DNA of 64,000 nt. Origin: Paramecium octaurelia. Taxonomy: Eukaryota > Ciliophora > Oligohymenophorea > Peniculida > Parameciidae. The notes beneath the pieces were generated by a model. That model had not been told where the DNA came from. It saw only the letters and a list, made by a program, of their open reading frames with translations, and searched no databases. Position 1 is the stretch's first letter; the number at the start of each line of letters is the position of its first letter. Shown in pieces: positions 10,214 through 23,693 of the stretch. The stretch covers positions 474,351 to 538,350 of the forward strand of contig CAJJDP010000049.1 in NCBI GenBank assembly GCA_905182995.1, written 5' to 3'. A program made the position numbers and the translations under genes.

Positions 10214-13200
10214 ATGGAAAAATTACAAAAGTTTGTTAATGAGTTCTATTAAAAATTGAATGCCAAGCCTGATGAATTTGCTATGTGTAGAATCAGACTC
10301 AAGTAATATCTATAACAACTCAATTTACAATATGGTGACAATATTTAGGAATAAGAAAACCAATATTTAAATTAATTATCAGAAGATAACTACTCATATC
10401 TCAGCATTGAAAACGATAGAGGTATAACTGCTGAATATAATGAAATGAAGTATTTTAGAAAATTGGCTGATTTTATTAAAAAACTTAAAAAATAACATTT
10501 ATAATCCAATTATTTGCCCACTAATTCTCCATAAATTGGAAGATTATCCAGAGATAGATTATTGGAAATACTAACTTAAGAGGTAAATGATTTAATCTGC
10601 ATGTCTTAATTTATTCATCCCTATTCAGGAATACATCAATAATTGAAAATCATTGAATAATAAATCAATCTCTTAAAGCAAATTAAGTAATTTGAAGAGT
10701 AAGTCTAAATTAAATCCCCACTAAATTAGCCCAACAATATATCTAAAGAGATGGCAACCCTCATATCAAATTAGGATGAAAATTTCATATAATCATTGCA
10801 AAAAGAAGGTTTTCACATGACCAGAATAAGTTAAGTGTTCTACTATCAAAGATATTTGCTATCATATGTTTTGAGATCTGAACTTTTTGGCCTAGATCTA
10901 CCCCCTGGCTTTGTTATCCGATTGACCCTTACAAATAAACCAAAACGATATTAGTACTATTTCGTAACCCAAATTAAAGAAGAGTCTGAATTAAACATAA
11001 ACAAAAACGAATTTGCTAAACATTATCTATCCCTTTTTGTTTCCGATCATTTGGATCACTTAGTCCCAAAATACTTTGGTAATTTATAAGCCTTCTACGG
11101 AAATGCTATGCAATAATAAATTACACAATATGAGCAATTTAAAAATCCGTTATTCCATTTTAAAAAAGATATCTTTGAAGCCTCCTACGACTTACAAGAA
11201 TTCAATGCAATCAAACCAAAAGATATTTTTGCAGCATTTCTCAAATTTCTTGATTTTCTTGCAGAAACATAAATTTTTGATTTCAATTATCATTCTAAAA
11301 CAAATCAAGATAGAATAAAATCAATGCAAATTAGCGAAGAAGTTATTTCCATCACTTATAAACGAGTTAAAAAGATGGAAGATACGTTTATTTACATCCA
11401 GGAAGTAATATTTCCTTAACACTACAATGTAAAATTAATATAGATCACTCAATTATTGAATCCTTTGTTTTTCCAATTCATGCGATTGGAGACGAGCAAA
11501 CTACAAAAATTAACTGAGTATGAAGACTTTATAAATAAGTTAAATTTAGAAGAAGTTATGCACAAACTTGTTGATGGGTATTTGCTGATAAAATACAACA
11601 ATCAATTGAGAGAATTAAAGTAGGAGGTGGATAAACAAAATAAATAAGTTTTGAAGTTGCCATCTTTCACAGTGATTGAATTTTTCTAAAAATTGAATAT
11701 CAATTATGATATCAGTTTAATCAATAGAATCAAGCTCATAGATTATTTGGCATATACAAACTTCTACAATTTAGATACATAATTTAAAAATCATTAAGAT
11801 GAAATCTATGATCCTGTCATACGAAATTTTAATAAATCATGGTTTGATTATGAATTATGGAAGTAAGCATTCCAAGCTAATTATTAATATGCACAATCAA
11901 GTTCATAATTTAAAAATACTTTCCTTGTTGAATTATTAGCAATTCAATTTTTAGGCAACAAATTTTAAGAACTGAATTTAAATTTATTTGAATCTATTTC
12001 AGAAATCGATTAAACAGATGAGTAATGCAACAAAATTATATTGTATTTGATGAATAAGAAAATGCATAACATTGTTGGTTTGGGACAGCTTTCAATTGCT
12101 GAAAGTTCCCTTAAACACAAAAAGTTTAATCTATTCTTGAAATTGCTATCAATAGAAAATAATAGAAAAATAAGAAACAACTTCTTTGATTATTTATTAG
12201 AAGATGACAATTAATTACAAAAGTTTCATAATTAAATCTTCGAAGGTGTTGAAAAATATTATCCTCATCTGTTGGGGAGTTTGGGATGGAACTACTTTTG
12301 GACTCAGATGACAAAACAAAGTGGGTAATATGAATTCTAAATACTATACAAAGGATCAGTCCACTTTACAAGTCAATAATATGAATGTATTTTCAACAAT
12401 AACCTCTTGGATAACAGATAAGATTTGCCTAATTACTTAGAAGTCAATTTGAATACGATAATCAATCAAAATTTTGATAAGCATTTCGCATTGCTTAATG
12501 TGAAAGATAATTCCCTCTTGTTCATGCAACCCAACTTCCCACTCTAAAAATATATGGCCATATCTCTATATAAATTGATCTCGTTAGATTAATTTATCTC
12601 CAAGGTTGAATTGGCCACTCATAAAGGTTAAATTTACTCCATTTATGAAGTGATCAATACAATGATTGAAGGATAAAGGATTAGATTTACAATAGCTCAA
12701 TATATGTTGCATCATCATTTCAATGAATAAAATTTAATAAACAAAATAGGTTCGTAGAATTTAGCATATAAAATCTTACTGAGCATCCTTCTACTCCCAA
12801 CTAACATCACTCCTGATTAAGAGTTATTAGTACCTTGTGGAAATTACTTTGCTCCTGTTACAACTAACTTTTATTTTGATCCAAAACATGACAATTTAAT
12901 AAATATTTGTGGATTTGAGAGAGAAGGAGATAAAATCAATTTATGTTGTAAAAACATTTATTTTCTTACATAATTTATGAATGAAAAGATAGATCCAAAA
13001 TACTTAAGTGCTTTTTCAAATTTAACAATCATTTTGTAATAATGGTTGAAACAATTAAGTTAACTTGATTTGAAGGTCGATAAGACATAGTCTATCTTAA
13101 TCTTACCACTTAATAAAGAAAACATGATTGCTTTGATACATCGTGCAACTTTGATTTAATAGGCCAAATAGAACATAACCTATTTAGATCTACTTAAATA

Positions 13201-16200
13201 ATGCGATCCAAATTTAGGAGAATATTATCAAACTCTCATCAGCAATAGCACATTAAATTTGATCTAAAAATTCAATGAGCTCTCCAGTACCTTACCTATT
13301 TGTTTGACTCGACAAGATTTTATTTCTTTTAGAGAAAGCTTTTCATTTTCAAAGTATCCTTCCAGTTTCCAATTGAAAAATTCCATTGGACCATCAAAAG
13401 GTTTGAAGATGGTGTTAAAATACACAAGACTTTTGACTGAAGTTGAGGATTTCAGTAAAAAGTTACAAATCATTAAGAAACCAAATCACTTTTAATTATT
13501 GATAAATTCAATCGATTGGAGGAATCTGAAGGAATCATAAGTATCAGTAATGCTAGAAAATCTACTAAAATATTCATAAGATTACAATCAACCTTTTGAA
13601 TATGTAAACTTTAGTTGCTTATCGTATAGATAGTTCTCTTAAATATTTATGCAATTTGAACTAATAAGAATTAAGATTTTAAATATTTCATATATAGATA
13701 CAATTACAGATAGCTTCATTAATGAGATTTGTTATAAATGCAGTGAATTACATGTATTGAATATCAGTGGGTGTTCTGGATTGATTCAATTAGGTGTCTA
13801 GAAGAAATTACAATTTTTGAGATTGAAGACTCTATTGGCTTCAGAGATACCAAACTTAAAATCGATTGAAATGAGTGGATAATTCCTGCAGAATTTAAAT
13901 GTGAATAATTGTCCTTAATTATTGTAAGTCTATACAATCAATCAATTAAATAAGATTTAAGCAAAAGGATGCAAATAATTATAGCAAGAAATAGTGGAGA
14001 TGTGGATGTTATAAGGAATATAAGTAATCTTTGATGATATCACATCAAATGGGGCTTTCAAACAATTAGCAAATAAGAAAATAATTAAAGTGAATGAAGA
14101 GGAATCATCGTTCTAAAAAACCTATGTGGAGTTTATGTTCTCATTGTTGGGTGATATTTATGAGAAATTTCTATTTACTGATTAAAATTCAAGATCCCCT
14201 CTGCCGACTTACTTGGTGAAAAGTGGAATCGTTATTGAAGATTAACAAAGTTAGTTTTTAACATTTTTATCCAAATAACTTGACGATAAAAGTAAGAAAG
14301 TGTACATTTTTGGGATCTTTCAATGTTTATTTAAGAATTAATTTATAAACACTTTAGAATTACAATCTTTGATTTCTCATAAAAGCGAAGACAAGCGAAA
14401 ATTCTTGGATTAATTTTTAATTGATCTTTCTTCAATAATTGAGAGTAGTATAGGCAGAGAGTAATTCTTAGTGAGTTAGACAGTGAAGTAATTCTTATAG
14501 AATATTGAATGGATAACAATTCCAAGTGCTAGTGAATCTGTTTTGGAAAAGATAGTTTAATTGTTGCAATAGATTTCGTACTATAAATAGTTCATAAAGG
14601 TGAGTTTTGCTAATTTGAAAATGATTAAGAGTTCAATCATTGAAAAGTATCTCTCAAATTTGAAATAATCAGACAAATATCTACATTTTCCATCCTTGGA
14701 TTTCTCAGGGAATAGTTTGACTGTAGATAATTTACATGAGATATTTAATGAAGGCACTTTCAGTGTTATTAATATTCAACATTTGAATTTGAGCAATGCA
14801 GGAATAGATGATAATATGTTGATATCAATAAGTAAGTAATTTTGGGAATGTGAAAATTTGAGATACATTGATTTGAGCAGGAATTAAATTACAAGTTAAG
14901 GATTAGACCACTTATTTGAATAGGCCTTGCAAGATAAGGTTGTCAAGACTCCTCTGAATTCATTGAATTTAAGTCATAATAGTATTGGAAATGCTAAATT
15001 TGAATTGCTGGCCAAATTGGAATAACAACAATGGTAAAATAAGGAAAATTAGATGATTTATCTGAAGAATTTAACATTATAGAATTGTTTTTAAATAGAT
15101 TAAGACATATCGTCATTTTGTAAATTCTTATGTTAAAGTTACAATTTGTAAGCATTAGATTTGAGAAGAAACAAGTTTAATACATAAACTACTCAAGAAC
15201 TCTCTAAGTCTATTGGTTAAAACAAAACTTTGAGTCAATTATTCTTTTAAAATGAGAGCATTGATTCAAATTTAATGTTTGAGGAGTTGATTAAAAGTTA
15301 AACCTTATAATATATGGATTTGACTTTGAAAAGCTTTAAAAAAGAGATCTCTTTTCTATTTGAAAAATTAATTACACTTTCAATCACTCTTCCAACAATT
15401 GATGATGATTCTCTGAGACTCTTAACTAAACTCTATCAAGGTAGTTAAACCGTATTGTTCTTTGATTTACATATCTTGGATTAGGAATTAAAGCAGAGAA
15501 CCTATTATAAATTAGGAATGTCCAAAATAAACTACTTTAGAGAGAAGAAAGAACAAAAGGAAACTATGTTGAGTGAGAAGTTTGTTAAATAAGACACTCT
15601 GAGGATAGATATCTCAGATTACAGTTATACTGGGTTGTCTTTGGATGGAGGAGGAATGAGAGGACTGTTACCAGCGACAATTGTCAATTATTTGTGTACT
15701 TAGATGAAGAAGGAGCCTTATCAATTATTCGATAGCATCGGAGGCACATCTATTGGAGGGATGTTGGCCTTAACTATGGTTGGGACAAAAGATAATTAGA
15801 GTCCATTAGTTGATAAGGATGGTTTGATCAAGTTATTTACTGAGGAAGGGAAGACTATATTTGAGGATTCAAAGAGAGGGGTTTGGAATATCATGAGTAA
15901 ATCTAAGTATGATGCTAAGGGAATAGAGAATGTATTATCTAGATATTGTGGAACTGTGAAGTTGAGTGAAACGATTTAAAATACAAATGTGATAGTTACA
16001 GCTGTCAAATTACAAAAGCAGAGAGGGGAGACAGTTGCTAAAGTATTCAGTTCACGAAAAGCCAAAGTTGATCTCACAGAGAATTTCTTAATGAAGGATG
16101 TCGGAAGAGCCACTTCAGCTGCACCAACCTATTTTCCCGCTGCTTAAATCAAATCTTTAGCAGGAAAGGAGTATCAATTTATTGATGGGGGCATAGGAGT

Positions 16201-16655
16201 CAACAACCCATCCAATTTTGTTTTGGAAGATCTCAGAAAGTGTATGTTGAATAGAGATTAGGACAATTTCTTCCTTCTAAGTCTCTCTACTGGAGTGGCC
16301 AAATAAAAGTAACAACTACAAGTTGATGAAGGGTTATTGAGTGTTGGAAAAATAATAGATGCCTTTGGTGAAAGTAATCAAGATTTTGTGGATCTTGAGC
16401 TCAAAAGACATGAAGGGAAATATCTCAGAATAAATCCAGAGTATGATCTTTAAGGTATATATTTGAATTATAAATTATAAAGAGAGTATGGCATAGATGG
16501 ATTGTACTGATCCAAAAGTGTTTGAGGAGTATTAATAGGCAGCTTTGGTTGCAGCGGAATCATACTTTCATAAAGAAATATTCGGAAGATATTAGGACAA
16601 ATCTTTCATTCGGTGGTTGGAAGAAAATACTGCAAGACGACTAGAATCTAAATGA
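10214..16655 (+). CDS. Giant LRR protein with C-terminal patatin-like phospholipase domain, 2137 aa
   Basis: One frame is open from ATG 10214 for more than 6.2 kb; only one intron, near the 3' end (16455-16482, 28 nt, AAG acceptor), is needed to reach TGA 16653-16655. About residues 1-1100 are helical, Asn/Gln-rich and unrecognised. Leucine-rich repeat-like segments occur around residues 1150-1250 and 1490-1700. The C-terminal patatin domain starts near residue 1805 with the oxyanion motif GGGMRG, the nucleophile motif GTSIGG (Ser near 1845) and the catalytic-dyad motif DGGIG (Asp near 1990). Patatin-like enzymes hydrolyse acyl chains from lipids; all key motifs look intact, so an active lipid acyl hydrolase is likely. 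No P-loop was seen, so it is not an obvious NLR-type ATPase. Location in the cell is unclear: no signal peptide or membrane segment is evident. Confidence 0.85.
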
Positions 16656-16736
16656 TATTTTGAATCATCTTTAGAAATTTATTATTATTATTATTATACA
16701 ATATAAAAGAATTTAAGAAGAATTATTGAAAAATAA

Positions 16737-17770
16737 TCAATATAGTTTGTCATATACATGATTATTTTTTTTAAGGATCTCGCCCAAATGTTAATTTGGG
16801 AAATAAGAAAGAATGACGTTTTTATCTTTTTTTATTTCATATACTTCTTGTTTTTTTGGAGATTTGTGTCTTTTATCAGTAGTTTTTAGATGTCTTTCAA
16901 GATACTTTAGATGAGATTATTTTAGCAAATTACACAACTTGTCTTTTGAAGATTTTGACTTTTTCATGCCTTTGTTTTATAGAGTTATCTCTCTTGATTT
17001 AGAATGACTTGCATTCTATTCACTTGATTTGTTTAGATTATTGTAATTACTAATATGAAATGTAGAGTATTTTTATTTTTATTCTTTGATCTCTTGAACA
17101 AACCCATATAATCTGTAAGAGTCATTTAAAAACTTATTTCTTTGAATACTACATTTATTAATTTGATAGTATTTTTTTGGTTGGCTTTTCTCCTGTAGAG
17201 GTGAGAAAGTATCTTAACAGTGTTGATTGATGGATGTGCTCATGAGTTCACTGTTTTGTCTATCTATTTCCTTAGATTCGGCTTTTATTTAATTTTTCTT
17301 CAATTATGGGAATTTGGTTTGGATTGTAGCATTCACAGAATTAACTCTTTTGTAATTGATATCATAGGATTTGGGTGTTGAAAACAATTATTGACGTGAG
17401 TCTTCAATAATGGATAGACTGTTCAACTTTTGGGAACTATTTGATGGTTGTGTCTGGAAATACTTTTTAAGTTTTTCATTCCTTTCGACATCATTACATA
17501 ATAGATTGTGATATTTTTTCTGTTTTCTTGATGGGGAAATGGAGCACGCTCTTTGTTTGAATTTCTCCAACTCATTCAGCATATCCTTTCTAGACATATA
17601 AATAGGTTGTTTATTGATTTTTTGATGCAGTGCCAAAGATCCTTAAGGTTTTATGATTCGATTGTTCTGTGAGTTGAGTGGACTGTATAACCAGATATTA
17701 TGAGGTAATGAATGAGAGACAAATTTGCGACCCTATTCATATTTATTCGTTTATCTGATCTCTCTGACAT
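16737..17770 (-). CDS. Uncharacterised basic Ser/Lys-rich protein, start unresolved
   Basis: A minus-strand frame is open from about 17770 down to TGA 16737-16739. It encodes a Lys/Ser/Gln-rich, mostly disordered protein of about 290-330 residues with no recognised domain. No ATG lies in the good frame above 17597. A start at 17770 works if a 38-nt GT...AG intron is assumed near 17680-17717, but that intron begins GTC, not the usual GTA; a start at the in-frame Met at 17597 (287 residues) is the conservative choice. It is divergent from the gene at 17949, leaving about 180-350 nt for two promoters. The convergent LRR-patatin gene ends 81 nt from its stop. Confidence 0.55.
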
Positions 17771-17948
17771 TTGCAAAATTTTTTTTTTTTGCTAGAAAGT
17801 TGATTGGAGTTTGTAAATCGAAAAATTATTTTGGAGCAAGAATATTTAACTTGTACATTGAAAAAATATTAATGTGCAAATGCAATATAATCATTTTTTT
17901 GTAATATCTAGCATATTAATTTAATAATAAAATAAGTTAGTTAAATTT

Positions 17949-18856
17949 ATGTAGCTGAAGTCAGTTCATCAATACTACATAAAAGCCAAAAACCAATCTA
18001 AGGATCAGAAAGGGACAAAATGCAAAGAGTAGACTCAAGCCACTGCCTCCCAAATCTCCTTGATTTTGAGTAAGATGAACGGCAAGATTATTCAAGATTC
18101 GAAGGCTACTTCTGATAGAACCAAAAACAATATCCAGATATCTCCTAAATTACAAAATTGTTTGTCAGCATCGAATTTAATGAGCAAGACTTCTCAATCC
18201 CCAAAGTTAAGTGAATGTGCATTCATCGATAAGAAATTTGCTAAAGAATGTCCCAGTAGGATCAATAATGAGAAGTTAGTCCAATTGCCAACTGAAATCA
18301 ATAGTTTCTTAGAGATGGAAGAGAGAAAGAGGACCTTGAATAATTTTAAAGAACAACTATCGTAAAATATAATGAAGATTCAGCATTTGGATCAACTTTA
18401 AACTTAAGTGAAATTGATTGAATAATAGCTGCATTCTATCGTATAGACAATCATTCAATTGAAAGTAACCAATTATCTTGATCCTAGGATTCCTTATGCA
18501 TGCAATTGTAATAGGAACAATTGAGTTATGCGTAAATCACTTAATCCATCTCTGACTCTTTGTATAAGATGAAGGATGATATAATCCATAATGAAATCAA
18601 TATAATTGAATCGATGCAGATGAAACCATTTTAAAATATCATGACTATTTACAAAAAGAGATTGGATGAGCATCAGAGTTGTGTTTAATAAATGATTGCA
18701 AAGAGATAATTCGTGATTCAATTTAATTAATGGTGTTAACAATTGATGTTAAAGCTGTAAGTTGATTAAAAAGGGAATTTTGATTCGGAAGAGAAAGAGA
18801 ATTGTTTTTCTGGGAGCAATAAAATAGCTGAGTCTCCCAAGTTTCGCAGCAATTGA
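17949..18856 (+). CDS. Uncharacterised coiled-coil protein, 294 aa
   Basis: Reads from ATG 17949 to TGA 18854-18856 with one 23-nt intron (18465-18487); spliced length is 295 codons. The N-terminal 130 residues are basic, Ser-rich and probably disordered; the rest is Gln/Lys-rich helix with heptad-like spacing, ending in a short acidic stretch. No enzymatic motif, signal peptide or membrane segment is visible, and I do not recognise the family. A closer ATG at 18020 is in another frame and meets a TGA, so 17949 was preferred. eIF3c follows after 109 nt. Confidence 0.7.
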
Positions 18857-18965
18857 CTATATATTTATATTTAAATGCTTAATAAAAATATAGAGAGAAT
18901 TTTAATGTTTATTAAAAATTTTATCATATGGAAATAAATAAATCATTTATTTAAAAAGAAATTAT

Positions 18966-21610
18966 ATGAGTAAATTCTTTTAGGAGGAATCCAATTCTGA
19001 AGGTGAAGATGAGGCTCCAAAAGGAGGACCTGAAGTAGATGCAGGATTATAATCATTAGCAACAAGAACCAGAATCATTTAAGGACTAATAGATTCAGAT
19101 GATGATGAGGGACAGAGAGTGATTGTCACAGAAAAGGAGAAAAGATACACCAGATTGAGAGAAATCATTAAAGAAATTAAGATTAAAATTAAAAATTAAG
19201 ATTTTGTTACATTATTGGATAAATTTGAAGAATTAAACAAAGAAGTCGAAAAGAGCACCAAAGTATTTGAAAAAGAGGGTGGATTACCCAGATTTTATAT
19301 CAGAATAATGTGTTAAATCGAAGTGTTGGTTCTCTAATTTACAGCTGAATAAAAAAAGAAATTGGGAGTCAATAATAGCAAAGCATACAACACATTAAAA
19401 CAAAGAATCAAGAAGTATAACTTGAGTATTCATTCATCCTATGCATCATTTAGCAATCAAGGATAAAATAGACGAATTCATCAACAATCCTGTTACAACT
19501 GATCAGAGTGAAGATGAGAGGAAGAAGAAAGTGAGGGCAGAAAAAAAGGCAGCTGGATCCGATTCTGAGCCAGAAGCACAATAGAAAGAAGAATCTTCAG
19601 ACTCAGAGGATGATGATAAGTATTTGCTCTAATCCAACGATCCAATGGTCAGAAGAAGATATTGGTTGAAAAAGAAATTACCAGATAAGAAGGACCAAAA
19701 GAATGAAGAGATTTAACAAGAGAAAGTCAATAAGAAGGTTATTGCAGATATCATTGATTATGATGTCAAATTTGATATTGCCTAAAATAAAGAAATTCAC
19801 ATTGATTATGATGCTGAAGCAGTCAAGAAGAAGTTAGAGCAGATTGTCTCATCTAGAGGAGTCCAAAAGAATCAAGTGGAGAATCTTTACATTTGCGAAA
19901 AGTACATCTAGCACTTCATCAAAGAGAATCTCCAAAGAGCTGTGGAAGTAAGTCTTCATTTAATACTCATAGATATTGCTTATCACTATTTCTTTATAGA
20001 TTGATCAAGCAAAATAAGAAGCCCCTTTCTATTTCAATAGACAATCATGGTTGTAAATCTATTAAAATACGTTCCTCTTATACTCACTTCATCAAGACAA
20101 GGGAGTCAAAGTTGAAAAGCTACACACTTACAGCAAATATGATTAAGAGAACTCCTTCTCTGAGTTCAGATTTATTAGCACTCTTTTAGTCAATTTCTAA
20201 ACACTTGAAGTTGAATTAAATAAAGCCTTTTAAAACATAGACTATTACACATAGGAATATGCTGAAAGACTCAGTGATCTATATCAATTGACACATCTAT
20301 CCCAAAAACTCCTGGAGTTACTCAAAATCAAGAACGACACAGCCAATATTGCTTTGATGAGTTTCAAACAATTAGAAGCCATTTACTACATTGGACCAGC
20401 TGTAATCTAAAAGTTGTTGGAATTGTAAACTAATAAGTAGGCTGCAACTCCACTATAAATCTTTGGAAATGGAGACATTTCATCCAAGATCTAATCTCTC
20501 GTTGAAAATATCCTCAAATATGGAGATAAGGAAACTATTGTCAAAGCAACTCTCTATTGGGTCTACAATTTAGCTTTGAATGGAAAATATGAATAAGCTC
20601 ATGAAATATTCATATCAAATATATCATACGAATAAATATCATAAATGAAGACACTGATCCAATTATATTATAATAGAGCTCTAGTCTAATTGGGATTCGG
20701 AGCATTCAGATAAGGTTTGATCAATGAGACTCACCTTCACTTGGCTGATTTGTTGAGTAGAGACAAGGTTCTCAAGGATTTGCTCTCTTAGAATTATATG
20801 AAACAAGTGGAAGGAGAGTATAGATACACAGTTCCGTATCATATGTCAATTAATATTGAAACTATTGAGTTTGTTTACTTTTTGGCTGCTATGTTACTTG
20901 AAGTACCAAACATTAATTAAGATCCCTTTGAAGATTCACACAAAATCATTAGTCGAAAATTTAGATAACTCTGTTAATATTATGATTCATAAACTTTCAA
21001 TCCATAACCTGAAAATATGAGAGACTTGATTTATGCTGCCTCCAAAGAATTAGCCAAAGGAAATTGGACTAAATGTTGGGATCTCTTGAAATAAATCCAA
21101 CTTTGGGCAAGAATACCTTCGCATGAATAAGTCTAATAGCAAATTAAAGAAAGGGTTTAGGAGCAAGCTTTGAAGTGCTATTTATACACTTTTAAGAATG
21201 CCTTTTCTAATATTTCAGTAGATTACCTCAGAGAAAGATTTTAGTTGTCAGAATAAGTCACTAAAACAATCATATACAAGGTAATTTCTTATTATCAATA
21301 TTATAGATGATTTATTATGGAGAGATCAAAGCCATTATTGATAATTAAGATTAATCATTCTTGATTTTTGTAAATGACGACATTTCAAATCAGACAAAGA
21401 GATTAGCAAGTGTTCTAATTGAAAAATTAAATTAACAATGTAAAAACAATGAAAAATTAATGGTAATCATCAATTTAAATTATTTAGGATTCGAAAATTG
21501 GAAGTTTTGGTATCGCTGTTGATAAGGAAAGTGTAGATTAGGTAAATAAGTAAAAGAAAAAAAATGTTACTAAAAACAAAAAACCTCCAAATATAACAAA
21601 AAGAAAATGA
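18966..21610 (+). CDS. EIF3C: Translation initiation factor eIF3 subunit c, 846 aa
   Basis: Core subunit of the eIF3 complex, which binds the 40S ribosome and bridges it to other initiation factors. The N terminus has the typical acidic SKFF...SEGEDE start, then the eIF3c N-terminal block ending in LPRFYIR and KAYNTLKQRIKKYN. A charged low-complexity linker follows, then the helical repeats and the C-terminal PCI region (VYFLAAMLLE, later the winged-helix segment near IIYKMIYYGEIKAII). Introns: 19426-19453 (28 nt), 19948-19972 (25; a later TAG at 19999 would keep the frame but make it 52), 21281-21306 (26) and 21463-21487 (25). Spliced length is 847 codons to TGA 21608-21610, close to the usual eIF3c size. 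The C-terminal tail is short and lysine-rich. Confidence 0.92.
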
Positions 21611-21683
21611 TAATTATATTACATTAAATAATTTGAAGTATAGTATAGTATAGGATAAATGTTATTTAATAAATATTTGTGTA

Positions 21684-23641
21684 TCATATACTTTAGAAGA
21701 TATTCGGGGACGAAAATTTAGATTTCAACCTTAATAATTTATAATCTTGCATTAATTAAGAACTACTTTTACTGGGCAGAGGCATGAAACTCTTTAGGTT
21801 CACTTAGCTAGATCTCATTGTATCATATTGTTTTTTTGTTTCGTTTCTTTCTTAATCTGTATTCTCTTAATAAAATTCAGTCTTAAAAACCTTCAGATTT
21901 GTATTCGTCAATAAATCTGAACTATTTATAGACAATTGATTATTGTTCTTATTTTCCTTAATCATTTTAGAAACTTTATATTAATCTAATTCGATTAATT
22001 GAATGTCAGCATTGGCATATACATTCTTAGTGTAACCTCCAAAAATCAAGATTTTAGAATCGATTGAAACACTGCAGTGATTGAATTTACCATTTTTAAG
22101 GCCTCCAATCTATTAAACAAGCACCCAATTCATCTGCATCAATTACAACACATACAAATCATTGAGAATATTCTCTTCTTTTGAATCATTTCGACCTCCA
22201 TAAAGAATTAGAGCATTTAAATGATAAAAGTAATTAAGACTATGAGAATAGCGAGCAATTGGGACTTACCCCTAAAATGATGGCAAACAAGTACTTTGGT
22301 TTTTAATTTAACGATCCTGATGGGTTTGAATCCAAATTAAATGACCCTCAAATCATTTGTGGCTTCCCCATTTTGAGTTTTCCCTCCAAATATATAGATG
22401 CCCTCTTAATTAACAGTAGGGCACTTTCCTTTCTTCTTATTGCATTCATAGCTGAAGTAAGGATTTTCCATTTTAACCTCTCCATTGAACAAAGCAGCAG
22501 AAGCAGCATCGGAAACCCCTTCGAGAAATTGGTTTTCTATGTGCAATACGGTCCTAGATTATAGTAAAATTCGATACCATTTATTATTTTCTAAATTAAG
22601 AGCACAAGCATCATTTAACACTAAGCCGTATGGGTTGAGTCCTCCGAAAATTATAAAGTATTTTCCAACACATTAAGCTATATGATTTCTCCTTCCTTCT
22701 ATAATATCACCATTGGTTTTTAATTGAGTCCACGTTTTTTCTGCAGGATTGAACATTCTAACATCACTATAACATTCTCTTCTCTTCATAAGGTTATTAA
22801 ACTTTTTTTCACCTCCATATATTATTATACTTTATTTATATAAAGTGGCCGTGTGTCCAAACCTACCTTCGAGTGGTGCTTCTCCTTTGCCAACTCCAAT
22901 GTCTCTCCATATCCATGTCTGTGTATTCAAAGCAATAACATTTTTAAATAAATCATTGCCAATACCCCCATACATAAAGGCCTTGTTTAGAGAAGGAACA
23001 TAAGTGACAGAGCATCCTTCTCTAACAGGTGGTTTCCACTCATTGATTTAGATATTGAACCAAAACACTTTGATGGAAGTTGAAGTGGGATCAAATTACT
23101 TATTAGTATCATCATAATGTTATTCATCCTCCTCTACTTAGGGAATAGGTTTTGGCTTTAGTTTAATTTTCTTGACTTTTTAGAGCTGCTGCATTTCTTA
23201 TTATTTATTTAGCAACTCGGTAACTTCATTTACAGTGCTTGTCCATTTTCTAGTTAATTAATTAGTAAATCGATTAGCTTAGAATTGATTGAATTGCAAT
23301 CTATTTTTGAGTGTAGATTCATTAGGATTGAGTTAATCTGCTTTACCCCACCAACTGGAATTGGTTCTCATCATTTCTGAAAATGTCTTAAATCCAATGT
23401 CTTCATTTTATTATTGTAAAAAGATGAGTTTGCAATCTCCTTTAGATATATATTCATCAATAGCCATAGATTACTATTGTCTAAATATTGTTGGCTATTT
23501 CATTTGGATAATCTTTTCAGTTTTACTCAATCTTATATTATCTATTTTGAGATGGTGAGTTGGCGTAAGTCTCCTTGATCTGATATCATCCAGCCTCTAC
23601 TATTGGGATTAGATCCACCTTCGTTTTCTTTCTTAATCCAT
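21684..23641 (-). CDS. Kelch-repeat (beta-propeller) protein, 644 aa
   Basis: Minus-strand gene from ATG 23641 to TGA 21684-21686, with one 23-nt intron at 22272-22294 (645 codons spliced). Residues about 1-190 are basic and helical. From about 190 on there are at least five kelch blades, each showing the hydrophobic-GG turn (AFMYGG, SIIIYGG, FIIFGG, IYIFGG, LILYGG, ILIFGG) and downstream Trp/Tyr. Kelch propellers are protein-interaction platforms; no BTB, F-box or catalytic domain is visible, so the partner is unknown. The C-terminal 120 residues are Lys/Ser/Asn-rich and probably disordered. It converges with eIF3c (73 nt between stops) and lies 52 nt downstream of the coiled-coil gene on the same strand. 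Confidence 0.88.
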
Positions 23642-23693
23642 AATTTTATTAATCCATTATTAATATAATGTATCATAATTGATATAAATTTGT

